From Sacculina carcini (lineage: Eukaryota > Arthropoda > Thecostraca > Sacculinidae): a stretch of 64,000 nucleotides of DNA. The stretch's first letter is position 1. Each line of letters opens with the position of its first letter. Location of the stretch: the NCBI GenBank assembly GCA_916048095.2, contig OU696571.1:7758001-7822000 (forward strand). The letters run 5' to 3'. This document shows positions 31,682 through 42,641 of this stretch, piece after piece. The notes under the pieces were generated by a model. It worked only from the letters and a program-made list of their open reading frames with translations. It was not told where the DNA came from and made no database searches. The position numbers were made by a program, and so were the translations under genes.

Positions 31682-34528
31682 GCAATGAGGCGCTTCCTTC
31701 AGTCACTGTGTTTATTGGTCAACGTGAGTCTTGTGTGGTTGTTGATACCGGTTGTTCTCGCTGTATTGTGTGGAGTGGTGTTTGTAAAACATGGACAGCA
31801 GTAACGACTCATGTGAATACCCTGGGTGGCATGAGCTTTGACTGTTCGGGTGTTGGTGAATGTTGTGTGAGTGTCGAGGAACAGTCAGTTGTGGTGAAAG
31901 CCCTCGTTGTGCAGCACAAGCCGATGGGATATGATGCGATTCTGGGAATGAACGCCATATCAGCGCTGGGGGGTGTTTGTGTAAGTGCTGACGGTAGGGT
32001 GCGTTTTCAAGTGAGTGGCAAGGCCGCATACTGTGCTGCGGCTGGTGATATTGTTGAGTCAAAACCTGGGCATGAGGCACGGTTTGATGCAGTTAAAAAC
32101 ATGTGGACTTGCAAGTGGAAGTGGCTTGACGACCACGAGCCTCATCGTTTGACAAACGAAACTGCACAATATCATGTGAGGCAACACGCCAAGGAGGCAT
32201 TTGACAGAGAGATCAATGAGTGGATCAGCAACAAATGGTTGACTCCCTATGACGAGAGTGTACATGGGCCTGCTCGCTGTTTAATTCCTCTGATGGCAGT
32301 GACCCAAAAGAACAAGAACAAAGTGAGACCGGTCCTTGATTTCCGAGAATTAAATAAACACATTGACACTCGTTCTGCAGATGCTGACGTATGCAATGAG
32401 AAGCTGAGAGAATGGCGGATGAAGGGAGACAATGTGTTTATCATGGACCTCAAGAAAGCATACCTGCAGATATCAGTGGACAGTTCGTTGTGGCCTTTCC
32501 AGACGGTGAAGTTCAATGGTGTGCTGTACTGCTTGACCAGGCTTGGATTCGGGTTGAGTGGGGCGCCCATGATCATGCATACGGTGGTTGACTCGGTGAT
32601 GGCACAAAACGACCAGATAAGACGTGGTACATCGGCATATGTTGACGATGTTCTCATTGATGGAAACATTGTGTCACCCGAAGCAGTGAAGGAACACTTT
32701 GCCAAGTACGGTCTTGAATCGAAGGAGATTCAAAAGTTCTCTGGCGGAACACGTGTGCTCGGCTTACACGTGTTTTCATCAGAGTCTGGCAAGTTGATGT
32801 GGAAGAGGGACAATGCTGTGGGTGAGTGTCCGCAACAGCTCACGAGACGAGTCATGTTTTCTTTGTGCAGTACTTTGGTGTCGCATTATCCTGTCGGTGG
32901 CTGGTTGCGAGTTGCCGCTTCGTACATCAAGCGACTTGCATCCGAAGCGACAAACAGCTGGGACGAACCGACTTGTGACTCAGCAATCAATAGTCATGTG
33001 AACGAGGTGATGTCGAAACTGCAGCATAGCGATCCCGTGAGAGGCGTGTGGAAGATCGATGATGATTTGGCGAATGTATGGGTGGACGCCAGCAACATTG
33101 CCATTGGTGCGTTGGTTGAGGTAAATGGCGAGACAGTGGAATATGCTTGCTGGTTGAGAAGGGACAGCCACCACATAAACCTCAGTGAGCTAGAAGCCGT
33201 GATAAAGGGGCTTGGCCTAGGCGATCAAGCTCAAATTTCGAAAAATTCGGCCTTTCACAGATTCATCCACGGTGCATTCATGGCTCAGAGGACTTCTAAC
33301 GGCGAAAGTCAGGACAACTGCTTGTAGTGAGTTGTTGATCAGGCGCCGACTAGAGATCATTGGTGGATTGTTGGACGAGTACAACTTGACTGTTGAAGTA
33401 ATGAAGGTAGCGTCTGAGAGGAATAAAGCAGATTGCCTGACTCGTGTGCCTGGCCACTGGTTGAAACAGGTCAAATCAGTGTGTGCCGCAGGTGCTGAAC
33501 CGACTGACGTGCGTTCTCGCATCAGGCAGATTCACCACTACGCCGGACATCCGGGCATCCACCGAACGCGGTACTTTTGCTGGAGGAAAAAGCTTTATGT
33601 CAGCAAGAGGGAAGTCGCAGAGGTTGTGAGGTCGTGTGACATCTGCAATTCGATTTGTCCGGCGTCAGTGAAATGGAGACACGGGAATCTGAGCGTCAAT
33701 CAAAACTGGCACCAACTGGCAGCAGATTTTGTGCACGTGCGTGATTTGTTGTATGTGTCTGTCATCGATTGTGGTCCTTCGAGGTTTTCTCTCTGGCGCA
33801 AGGTTCGCACTCGTAGCAGCGATGAAGCGGCGGACATTTTCGATGACATTTTCAGTGAACGTGGACCCCCAAATGAGATACTTCTGGACAACGACACATC
33901 TTTTCGTGGACAGGCTTTTGTGCGGGCGATGGAACGTTGGGGTGTGAACATTCGATATCGGTGTGCCTTTCGCCCAGAAGGAAACGGCATAGCGGAGAGG
34001 TCGCATCGGACAGTGAAGACCATTGTTGCGAGGAAACAGTGCAGTGTGAGAGAGGCTGTGATGCTGCACAATTTGACGCCAAGCGATGACGCCGGTCGCA
34101 GACCTGTTGATTGTGTGTATCGATACAGAGTGCGAATGCGTGATGAACTCCCGCGACAGCGCAGCACATCTGTTCGCGGCTGCGATTATGAGGTCGGCGA
34201 TCCTGTCTGGGTCAGGCAGCGCGGAGATCGGTGTGATGCTGTCGATCGCAGGGGTACCGTCACAAGTGTCGTGTCAGACCTTGTTGTCGCCGTCGATGAC
34301 ATCAACAGACACGTGGGTGATGTCAGACCACGGGCGGAGACGGAGAACGGTGGCGGCACGAACTCATTGGACGAGGCGAGCGGTGACGTGGCGGACGATG
34401 GCGAGCCTACCGTCATGGTGTACGGCGAGAGGACTGCCGGTGTGACGGAACGGATGGCGACCTGGAACGGATGGCGACCTGACGTTTGCGACGCGTTTAA
34501 GGCATTTAATGCCTTCACTGAACATTAA
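31594..34528 (+). pseudogene. Element 3 pol: protease, RT, RNase H, integrase
   Basis: Protease CVVVDTGCSRCIVW near 31740; RT with NKVRPVLDFRELNKH, FIMDLKKAYLQIS, LGFGLSGAPMIMH and catalytic SAYVDDVLIDG near 32640; RNase H with NVWVDASNIAIGAL and HHINLSELEAV. One frameshift near 33245 moves to the second frame (TDSSTVHSWL, ERNKADCLTRVP). Integrase zinc domain HHYAGHPGIHRTRY...CDICNS; core with LAADFVHV, LLDNDTSF and GNGIAERSHRTVK, so D, D and E are present; C-terminal YEVGDPVWVRQRGDRC. Only the RNase H frameshift is seen in pol, so decay is slight. Confidence 0.85.
34440..34510 (+). repeat. Short dispersed repeat at end of element 3
   Basis: The stretch with gacctggaacggatggcgac and cgcgtttaaggcatttaat recurs inverted at about 63105-63155. 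Within the stretch, cggatggcgacctggaa is partly duplicated. It adds a short C-terminal extension to the element 3 integrase frame. Confidence 0.5.
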
Positions 34529-34856
34529 TTCCTTCACTGAAACGTGTAGGGTTTGTTATTATCTGTTATGAAATTGCATTTGTTGTTTGAATAGTTTATT
34601 GCTATCATATTCTAAGTTCACATTGATTTAATAAGTCTTATTGGGGCCTTTATTTACTTGAGTGCTTATTCTGGTGTCATATTTTGTTGCAGTGGAAGTT
34701 GTATGGACCAATTCCATTGTTGTTTTGTTGTGGGAATGGTCTCAGTTCAGGAAAATAGCTGCAGACGTTGAGTTATTATCTAAGTGATATTTGTCTTTGT
34801 GTACAATGTTATTAATCAGTGAGTAAGTGAGTGAGTGAGTAATCTTAGTAACATAA
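34529..34856. other. No gene recognised
   Basis: AT-rich DNA between element 3 and the composite LTR element. No 3' LTR for element 3 could be found here. The last five bases, cataa, are the target duplication of the next element. Confidence 0.5.
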
Positions 34857-35277
34857 TGTAAAGACAAAAAAACTAAGATATATTCAGACGGGCGCGCGTG
34901 GGCATCACTGCCCCACGCACGCCTACAAGACGTCACGCCACAACTGCACCACGAACAAGACTCCAAGCTCACACCGTGAAACACGGGAGCACACACACAC
35001 ACGCACAGTCCTCACCCGCCGTAACAACCAATCAGCGGCGAGCCGGTCAATTGCTCGCCGCCGCGGGGCATGCATACTCGACAAACACATACACACACAC
35101 ACACCGAAAAAACTGCACACACTCACCGACACAGCTATACACACTCGCTCACACACTCTCGCACGCAATATACAATTCAACCATACACGATCACATATAG
35201 ACACACTAACACGTTCACGCACACACAATCTTTCACACACACACACACTCTCTCTCACTGCACACGATCACACCACA
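34857..35277 (-). repeat. 3' LTR of composite element (421 bp)
   Basis: On the minus strand it starts TGTGGTGTGATCG after GGTGGAGG and ends GTCTTTACA. Very similar to 37116-37557, with length differences in the CA repeats. It contains gtaacaaccaatcagcggcg, a CCAAT-type promoter segment. Confidence 0.8.
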
Positions 35278-35329
35278 CCTCCACCTGTTTTAAAGAAACA
35301 TAAATCAACAAAAGGACAGACAATTAAAA

Positions 35330-35963
35330 AACGCGAACCAAGCAAACCAGGAACCAATAAAAAACCTAACTCGACGACGGCCTCCACCAGATGCACACAC
35401 CGTGGCTGCGGCGAAGCACACACGTCAGACCCCAGCGTCCACCGCGCTCCCGCCTCCGCCCGTGCTCTTCAGTGCTTCGTCGCAGCCTGCCGTTTTCTTC
35501 ATCAACGGCTGCCGCGACAGGGCACAACACCTCGGCCCCAGCACCCACTGTGCTCCCGCCGACACCCGTGCTATTCAGCACCCCGTCGCAGACAGCCGTG
35601 ACTCCGCCGCACACGCAAGCCGCACCGTCGTCGTCGTTCGTCATTTCTCCTCCGGCTTCAGCAGCTCCTTTCTCTCACATGCCCTCCAGCACCAGTATCC
35701 TCCACCAGCGATCTTCTATCTGCCCGGCGACGAGTCTAATACCAGTGCAGGCGGGACGACGATCAACCCTCGGCTGCAGCTCCTCCGCTGCTTCCTGCCA
35801 GCACCATGCTCTCCTGCCGTCCCCCTGCACACCAACCTGACACGCCGCCGAGCACCTCCACCACTTCCTCCAGGCCGCTGCTAATACTGGAGGGCACTAT
35901 CTCTGCTGCTGAAGCCGGGTCGCAGACAAAAAACCACTTCCAAACTATAAGGCCGAAATAGCT
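35330..35963 (-). repeat. Leader segment B2 of composite element
   Basis: About 630 bp, almost identical to 36478-37115. GC-rich. The plus strand is open for a Ser/Pro/Ala-rich 149-codon frame and the minus strand for 92 codons in both copies, but neither shows homology I recognise. It begins, just inside the LTR, with AGCTATTTCGGCC on the minus strand. Confidence 0.75.
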
Positions 35964-36099
35964 TGTAACAAAACCAGAAATCTAAATTATATTACAGACA
36001 GGCGCGCGTGGGCATCACCGTCCCACGCGCGCCTACAAGAGGTCACGCCACAACTGCACCACGAACAAGACTCCAAGCTCACACCGTGAAACACGGGAG

Positions 36100-36131
<32 letters not shown>

Positions 36132-36180
36132 GTCCTCACCCGCCGTAACAACCAATCAGCGGCGAGCCGGTCAATTGCTC
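35964..36180 (-). repeat. Partial internal LTR of composite element
   Basis: Matches the last half of the flanking LTRs and ends GTTACA followed by AGC, but is cut at 36180 after caattgctcgcc, where the fold-back begins. Confidence 0.75.
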
Positions 36181-36477
36181 GCCATGTTAATGTGTGCAGA
36201 ATCATCGTTTCGTAGCCAACTCGCGTCTTCAATGATGGCACCATCGAATGACCCAGCGCGTGGAGTTTGGTCGGTGGAAGGCAAGCGTGTCGTTGTGTGG
36301 AGTGACGCTAGCTCAATTGCCATGGGTGTTGTGCTGCAGTCAGTCGATGGTGCCATCATTGAAGACGCGAGTTGGCTACGAAACGATGATTCTGCACACA
36401 TTAACATGGCGGAACATGATGCGGTGTTACGGGGCATCAACATGGCAATAGCATGGAAATTTGATAGCATTGAGATC
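36181..36477 (+). pseudogene. RNase H fragment with 67-bp inverted arms
   Basis: The plus strand of 36248-36477 encodes an RNase H segment of the element 3/4 family: DPARGVWSVEGKRVVVW, DASSIAMGVVL, IIEDASWLR and HINMAEHDAVLRGINMAI. Positions 36181-36247 are, by eye, the exact reverse complement of 36344-36410, leaving a 96-nt loop. The fragment is antisense to its host element, as expected from strand switching during cDNA synthesis. Confidence 0.85.
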
Positions 36478-37115
36478 AAAACGCGAACCAAGCAAACCAG
36501 GGACCAATAAAAAAAACCTAACTCGACGACGGCCTCCACCAGATGCACACACCGTGGCTGCGGCGAAGCACACACGTCAGGCCCCAGCGTCCACCGCGCT
36601 CCCGCCTCCGCCCGTGCTCTTCAGTGCTTCGCCGCAGCCTGCCGTCTTCTTCATCACCGGCTGCCGCGACAGGGCACAACACCTCGGCCCCAGCACCCAC
36701 TGTGCTCCCGCCGACACCCGTGCTATTCAGCACCCCGTCGCAGACAGCCGTGACTCCGCCGCACACGCAAGCCGCACCGTCGTCGTCGTTCGTCATTTCT
36801 CCTACGGCTTCAGCAGCTCCTTTCTCTCACATGCCCTCCAGCACCAGTATCCTCCACCAGCGATCTTCTATCTGCCCGGCGACGAGTCTAATACCAGTGC
36901 AGGCGGGACGACGAGCAACCCTCGGCTGCAGCTCCTCCGCTGCTTCCTGCCGGCACCATGCTCTCCTGCCGTCCCCCTGCACACCAACCTGACACGCCGC
37001 CGAGCACCTCCACCACTTCCTCCAGGCCGCTGCTATTACTGGAGGGCACTATCTCTGCTGCTGAAGCCGGGTCGCAGACAAAAAACCACTTCCAAACTAT
37101 AAGGCCGAAATAGCT
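36478..37115 (-). repeat. Leader segment B1 of composite element
   Basis: Near-identical partner of 35330-35963, next to the full 5' LTR. The high similarity shows the two leaders arose by recent duplication or recombination inside the element. Confidence 0.75.
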
Positions 37116-37557
37116 TGTAAAGGCAAAAAAAACTAAGATATATTCAGACGGGCGCGCGTGGGCATCACTGCCCCAGGCACGCCTACAAGACGTCACGCCA
37201 CAACTGCACCACGAACAAGACTCCAAGCTCACACCGTGAAACACGGGAGCACAAACACACACACACACACACACGCACAGTCCTCACCCGCCGTAACAAC
37301 CAATCAGCGGCGAGCCGGTCAATTGCTCGCCGCCGCGGGGCATGCATACTCGACAAACACATATATATACACACACACACACACACCGAAACAACTGCAC
37401 ACACTCACCGACACAGCTATACACACTCGCTCACACACTCTCGCACGCAATATACAATTCAACCATACACGATCACATATAGACACACTAACACGTTCAC
37501 GCACACATAATCTTTCACACACACACACTCTCTCTCACTGCACACGATCACACCACA
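37116..37557 (-). repeat. 5' LTR of composite element (442 bp)
   Basis: On the minus strand it starts TGTGGTGTGATCG and ends GCCTTTACA, then AGCTATTTCGG. Longer than the 3' LTR mainly through CA and TA repeat expansions. Confidence 0.8.
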
Positions 37558-37562
37558 CATAA

Positions 37563-38721
37563 CTTTTGAGAACCTTGCATTACTGTGTTTGTGGTGTAGT
37601 CGTATTGTAGGTCCCGAACATGAGTTTTTTGGGGATTTCGTTCTGAGCGTCTTTTCTACATGTGTTCATTGCATGCTCCATCTGTTTTCGTTTTTCCTCC
37701 TTTTCATCTATTATGTTGTCAGTCCTGTATTTCTCACGATTTTTACGTGTTTTGTTTGGCAATTGAACCGAATAAAATCGTTGATCGGTGGTTTGTTTTT
37801 CTACGCGTGAGCATGTGCATATTTAGGGAAAACGCTTCAAGGCCCATTTTTCGATTGTTGACTGTACCAATCGAAGCTACCTACACACGTTTTAAATGTG
37901 TGTAGGTGTACACGCGCATTCACATAGGAGTCATTTGTAGTGAACCACAGGCTTGGTTCATCCTTAGATTCTTCTGCAATTTTTTAGTTCATTGTTGACT
38001 GTCGAAGTGTCTCTTGAGTGACTGTTTTCTGAGAATGCATGGCTGATTTACAGCTCGCCTTACAATCAAAGCATCACCATTTCTTACTAAATCAAATCTT
38101 GTTCTGCCACGGGGCTAGCAGAGTGGAATGCAGATGTCCATGTCCACAATGACTACAGGTCCCCCTTCACTATGGAAAGTATTATCCGCTCAGAGGCGGG
38201 GTCTCATAGCTGCCACGCTGCTCGATGTGACCTGCTTCTCATGGACGGAATTCGAGCATACACATACACACACATATTGTGTTTAATCTGTGTAGAATCA
38301 GATTGGTGGATGCTGTTATGAATACTAAGTGAACAAATACTAAACATGCACTTTGAACTTGGACGCCCACTGGAGAATCTGATGTTTGATTATTGTAGAG
38401 GACAACGATGTTTGTGAATATACCCTAACATCCCCCAGAGTAGTGACTTTAAATTAAATGAACTTAAATAGTTTTTAGTGTGCGTACTTAACTCACATAT
38501 TGACCATATATAAATTGTTGAACATCCGCATTTATACACATCAGTGGAGAAGGCTATGCTCGCGTGTAATTTTGCGGGGACAAAGCCTCACGGCCCCGGC
38601 TGGCAAACCGCAGGTCCGGCCGCCACAAGGGTTTTCGCAGTCACGGCCAGCACAGAAATACTTTCTCGGCACCCGTATCAATCACGTCACCGTTTGACCA
38701 ACATAAAGCCCACCACCAGGG
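37563..38721. other. No gene recognised
   Basis: Non-repetitive AT-rich DNA. Short ORFs here (for example 37580-37762, minus) show no recognisable domain. Confidence 0.5.
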
Positions 38722-39167
38722 AAACAGTTTAAGTCGTGTACTAACCAACAAAGCAACAAGACCAATCAATCAATATATTTCGTTTAGCGCATATAACCAC
38801 AAATGCGAGCAAAAATAATCAACGGCAAGAATAAATAGAATGGATCCAATGTAGCAAACACGTATACACACACAACATACAGAAACATCAAAACCAGATC
38901 AAGCACAAAAGAGAAAGCTAAAAGATTGCCGAAAACAACAGGCAGCAGAAAATAAACGTGCGCTTGTTAGTTTAACCAAATAATCACCTGCGGTATAACA
39001 AACCAAGCAGCTATCAAAACAAACGTGCAGTAGTCAAACAACTATAAAAACAAAGTGTCAAACCAGTCGATCAATATATATGCGTATAGTGTATTTATGC
39101 GTGCACCACGCATGTAACTCGATGTTACACCTTGCGCCCTTCACTCTACATAACTGCCCTTCCAACA
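38722..39167 (-). repeat. 447-bp dispersed repeat, copy 1 (LTR-like)
   Basis: Nearly identical to 59421-59869. On the minus strand it begins TGTTGGAAGG and contains a TATA-like stretch (gcataaatacgctatacgcatatata). The size and TG start suggest a solo LTR, but the other boundary does not end in CA cleanly and no pol sequence adjoins it. Confidence 0.65.
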
Positions 39168-39313
39168 GGGCAAGCTAAAGGGACAGGATGTCGAGAAGAG
39201 GGGGTTTCAGAGAGAGAAAGTAAGGCATAGAGATACGTAGGTCCAGTGGGACAGTGCAACAGTTTAAAGATTATGGAGCAAATTTTGAAGTGAATTCTAG
39301 ATTTGATGGGAAG
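39168..39313. other. Short spacer, possible 3' end of CR1 fragment
   Basis: Contains ggtttcagagagagaaagtaagg and similar sequence that probably belongs to the 3' end of the minus-strand CR1-like fragment. Confidence 0.3.
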
Positions 39314-39684
39314 TCAGCGGAACTTGAAGAGATAAGGAGAAGTATGGCGGCAGAAAGCAGGATATAAAACAAAACGGCAGGATTGGTTCATCACACGCTG
39401 GAGAATTTTCAAGGAAGATTTAGGACACTTGAAGTGGAGCGAGCTGCAGTAATCCAGTCTAGAAAAGATGAGTGATTGAACAAGCTTGATAGAAGAGGGC
39501 TGGTCGAGGCATGGACGGATAGGATAGAGAGAGCGGAGTACAAGGCGACAGATGCGAGCAGTAGCAAGAATATTGGCAGAGAAGGAAAGTGAGGAATCAA
39601 AGATAATGCCAAGGTTTCTAACAGACGAATAGAGAGATATAGGCAAAACGAGGGGGGTGAAGAGCAAGAAATTCTGATTTATCA
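39314..39684 (-). pseudogene. CR1/L2-like RT fragment
   Basis: The minus strand encodes part of the RT C-terminal region: VRNLGIIFDSSLSFSANI, RICRLVLRSLYPIRPCLDQ, LVQSLIFSRLDYCSSL. It matches the fragments at 10056-10796 and 58960-59350 in the same blocks. 5' and 3' truncated. Confidence 0.7.
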
Positions 39685-39969
39685 TGCCAACATGAAATTA
39701 GGACCAAAAAATATCACAAATACGCAACTACGACCGCACTACAAAAGTCGCACTACTATACTCCTGTATCACTACAATATTACACTACAATATATATCAC
39801 AATACTGTAACATGTTGATCATACGACCATGTATTGCACACTGTCCTGCGCCACCCTCCCGAGCCCCCGCGTGCGCACCGTCAAGCCACTCCCACGACAG
39901 TGGCGTGACGCGTGACGTCACGCACTGTTCATAACACACACGCACATATATCTACATACATATGTGACA
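39685..39969 (-). repeat. 3' LTR of Mag-like Gypsy element
   Basis: On the minus strand it begins TGTCACATATG immediately after the polypurine tract and ends CATGTTGGCA. The last 119 bp recur at 62582-62701. Confidence 0.55.
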
Positions 39970-40126
39970 CCTCCCCCTCCAAGTCAATCACAACCTATAT
40001 AAAACATGAAATAAAATACACGCACATACATACATACGTTATACCTCCCCCTCCAAGTTAATCACAACATACATACCACATGAAATGGCATTGCATAACA
40101 CGCGTTCACGGCACATAATCATTCAA

Positions 40127-41617
40127 TTACGCCGGCGGTCGACGAATACGCATAGACCGCCGCGGTAACACACGATCCTCATTGCCTGTTGTGTTTGACC
40201 TGTTGGACGGGAGGACCTCAGGGCTGGGAAGCCCTTGGATCATCTGGTAGCTACGGGTCGACTGCACGGGATTATCTTCCCCTGTCATCAAAATATGACG
40301 GCGATTTCGTCGATACAGTGTGCCACCCACTTTTACCAAATACGACTTATAGGGTAGCTTCCTTACACATTCTCCCCGTGACCACGAGCTTTGATCCGGC
40401 CGTTTTACCCGAACTGCTGTCCCTGGACGAATCGGCGGCAATGACCGCACTCCCTGATGATCATAATAATGTGTTTGATCGGCTTTGCTATTCAGCAAAT
40501 TGTCCCGAACCCCTTTGGGAGGATCCGGCTCTTATGAACGTCGGGTTGTGGGCATCAGAGTGCGACACCGACGTCCGAACATAACGTGCGCCGGCGAGAA
40601 GGCTGTATATTGACTGGGTGTATTTCGCCAAAGCATGAGCGCCCACATGGGATTCTGCCGAGTATCGTGCGCTTTTCGGAAGATCCCCTTGATTAGCTTG
40701 ACAGCGTTTTCTGCACGACCATTCGACTGCGGATACCTCGGACTTGACGTTATATGCAACATATCCACAAATGACGCAAACTCTTTGAATTCAAGACTGG
40801 TAAATTGTGGCCCGTTATCAGACACAAGTATTTCCGGCACACCATAACGAGCAAATTGGTGGGAGAGAATATTTGTCACAGCCGTCGTTGTTACAGGCGA
40901 CAATCGTTCAACTTCAATATATCCACTGAAGTAATCGACTAAAACGAGATAATGAGCACCGCGAAATTCGAATATATCCGCGCCAACTTTTTGCCACTGC
41001 CGACTTGGCACCTCGTGCGGCGTTAATGGCTCTGGAGGCTGTTGGGGACGGTATGAAATGCATGTTTCACATCGTAATATCTTGTCCCTCACCATTGCCG
41101 TCATTCCGGGCCAAAAGGCATTATCCCGGGCCAGCCTGAGTATTGAAGCCACTCCAATGTGACTTCTGTGAAACCTATTTAACAATTCAAGTCTCATTGA
41201 CGATGGAATGACCAGCCTGTTTGATTTGTAAACCAGACCGTTCTGAACAGACAACTCATGTTTCACTGACCAGTAAGGGGCCGCTACCTGATCGACACTG
41301 CTTCGTTGTTCCGGCCACCCACTTATTACGTACTCACGCACTTGTTGTAAGCCTGGATCTGCCAACGTCGCTTCTCTGTATTTTTCCAAGCGCGCATCCG
41401 TTACCGCTAACTCATCAGACAGACTGAGTTCATTCATTTCCACCGCCCACGTCGCTCTCTCAAGAGTGTTCGACATCGGTGCACGGCTCAGAGCATCAGC
41501 CACAGGAACTTCCGATCCAGGTGTGTATTTTAATTCAAATTGATATCGTTGCAAGGTCATCAACATTCTCTGTAAGCGAAGCGGTGCTTCCACAAGAGGC
41601 TTTTCACGAATGGCAAC
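40127..41617 (-). pseudogene. Mag-like Gypsy pol: RNase H end and integrase
   Basis: From the right: RNase H end (PLVAIREKPLVEAPLRLQRML, YTPGSEVPVADALSRAP), integrase zinc domain (HRSHIGVASILRL...CETC), core with GADIFEFRG, YFSGYIEVERL, LVSDNGPQFTS and NGRAENAVKLIKG (D, D, E intact), then APAHVMFGRR-type block and, after a frameshift near 40530, a C-terminal segment (RPGTAVRVKRPD, SYLVKVGGTLYRRNRRHI). The integrase inserts element cDNA. It is truncated at its 5' side by the Polinton. Confidence 0.85.
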
Positions 41618-41624
41618 CAGCGGC

Positions 41625-42109
41625 AGTAGTAAGAGTGGCAAAAATCTATTGATTTTTCCCCCAGCGCCACCTACCGGTCAGGTGTGTAAGTGAACTATTG
41701 ATTTTTCCCCCCTCGCGACGGGTCAGGTGTGTATTGATTTTTCCCCCTTTACTATCGATCAATACGTAATGTGTGGTGCAATTAGGGTATGTCACGCATG
41801 GTACAATTAATATCTTAATTGACCGTCACACATATTAAACACGGTATTGTTGAAAAAGTTTATTTACATGTAGGTTTATGAAAAATACATCATTTTACAT
41901 GGCCGGTCACAATTGTACAGTTTGAATATTTAGGTATATTTGGGTATACGATAACTCCTCTATTACCAGATTAGATACGAGGCCTCAACTACCGATCAAT
42001 ACGTGTGTGGTACAATTAGTGTATGTCACACATGGTACAATTAATATCCTAATTGACCGTCACACATATTAAACATTGTATTGTTGAAAAAGTTTATTTG
42101 CATACAGAT
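41625..42109. repeat. Polinton left-end repeats
   Basis: TATTGATTTTTCCCCC occurs at 41647, 41696 and 41732, with ggtcaggtgtgta twice between. Then a 175-bp unit at 41756-41931 repeats at 41993-42166 (period 237 bp). Such subterminal repeats are common inside Polinton terminal inverted repeats; the partner end is missing here. Confidence 0.6.
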
Positions 42110-42641
42110 TTATGAAAAATACATCATTTTACATGGCCGGTCACAATTGTACAGTTTGAATATTTTCGCCCACAATTGACACTTGGTAACGGCACAACTA
42201 CGCTCGTTTCTATAAGTATGATAATGTTTGCACAATTCATGTTTAACACTTAAACACTTGTAAATATATTTGGTGTGTGGTGGCAGGACAGTTTCAATGT
42301 TCGATATGTTCAGCGCCAATATACTTGATAGGCGTTTGGACATATCTTGTCCGACGGTGTATATCGTGCCATCGGAAAGTTGCCGCAGCATATCACCGAC
42401 ACTTTTCAATTTTGTTCTGTAGCATACATTGTTGTAGGGGTTGTACGCATAGTCGAGTACGCATAGTCATGTACGCATAGTCGAAATGTTTCCGTAGTGG
42501 TTCGTCTATGCGTAGATCATCGGGCGGTGGTAACACGGTGCACCAAAACACACCGCTCACGGTGTCATGTACACACAACTCTTTTATGATCAGAGTGCTC
42601 TCTTTGTACTGAAAACACTCACACTGTAGAATCAGTACCAT
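42110..42641 (-). pseudogene. Polinton accessory gene, frameshifted
   Basis: The ATG at 42641 overlaps the stop of the protease gene by 10 nt. The first frame (82 codons) shows a VIKEL-like LIIKELCVHD and a VLPPP segment; the second (42409-42110) shows TVGQDMSKRLS, SVKHELCKHY and CAVTKCQLWA. Together they resemble an uncharacterised family found on invertebrate mobile elements. The frames switch next to three 14-nt tandem units (gtacgcatagtc, 42443-42482), whose number would set the frame. Function unknown. Confidence 0.45.

Larger units (their letters stand above)
30581..34528 (+). mobile_element. LTR element 3 (KRBA2-like integrase family)
   Basis: A plus-strand LTR retroelement with gag, protease, RT, RNase H and integrase in that order. 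Its RNase H and integrase belong to the same family as the element at 59936-62493 (shared blocks HINLSELEAV/HINMAELDTA, IDCGPSRF/VDCGPSRF, RKQCSxxEAV). The probable 5' LTR is 30581-30957, ending ATACA with AGC as the next bases. No 3' LTR was found. Confidence 0.75.
34857..37557 (-). mobile_element. Composite LTR element: three LTRs, two leaders, fold-back
   Basis: Flanked by the 5-bp duplication cataa (34852-34856 and 37558-37562). On the minus strand: 5' LTR (37557-37116), leader B1 (to about 36478), an RNase H fragment with 67-bp inverted arms (36477-36181), the 3' half of an LTR (36180-35964), leader B2 (to about 35330), a polypurine-like GGTGGAGG and the 3' LTR (35277-34857). LTRs begin TGTGG and end TTACA. 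It has no intact gene and must have been mobilised in trans. Confidence 0.8.
39685..41624 (-). mobile_element. Gypsy element 4 (Mag-like), 3' half
   Basis: A minus-strand Gypsy element cut at about 41617-41624 by the Polinton. It retains the end of RNase H, the integrase, a C-terminal region, a duplicated polypurine tract (CTTGGAGGGGGAGGT at about 40045 and 39967) and an LTR of 285 bp (39685-39969). Gag, protease and RT are absent from the window. Confidence 0.75.

Noticed and set aside
34923-35258. Val/Cys-rich minus-strand ORFs in the composite LTR
   Set aside because: They read through CA/GT repeats of the LTR; no start context or homology.
37580-37762. Lys/Glu-rich 60-codon ORF
   Set aside because: Low complexity, no recognisable motif or partner exon.
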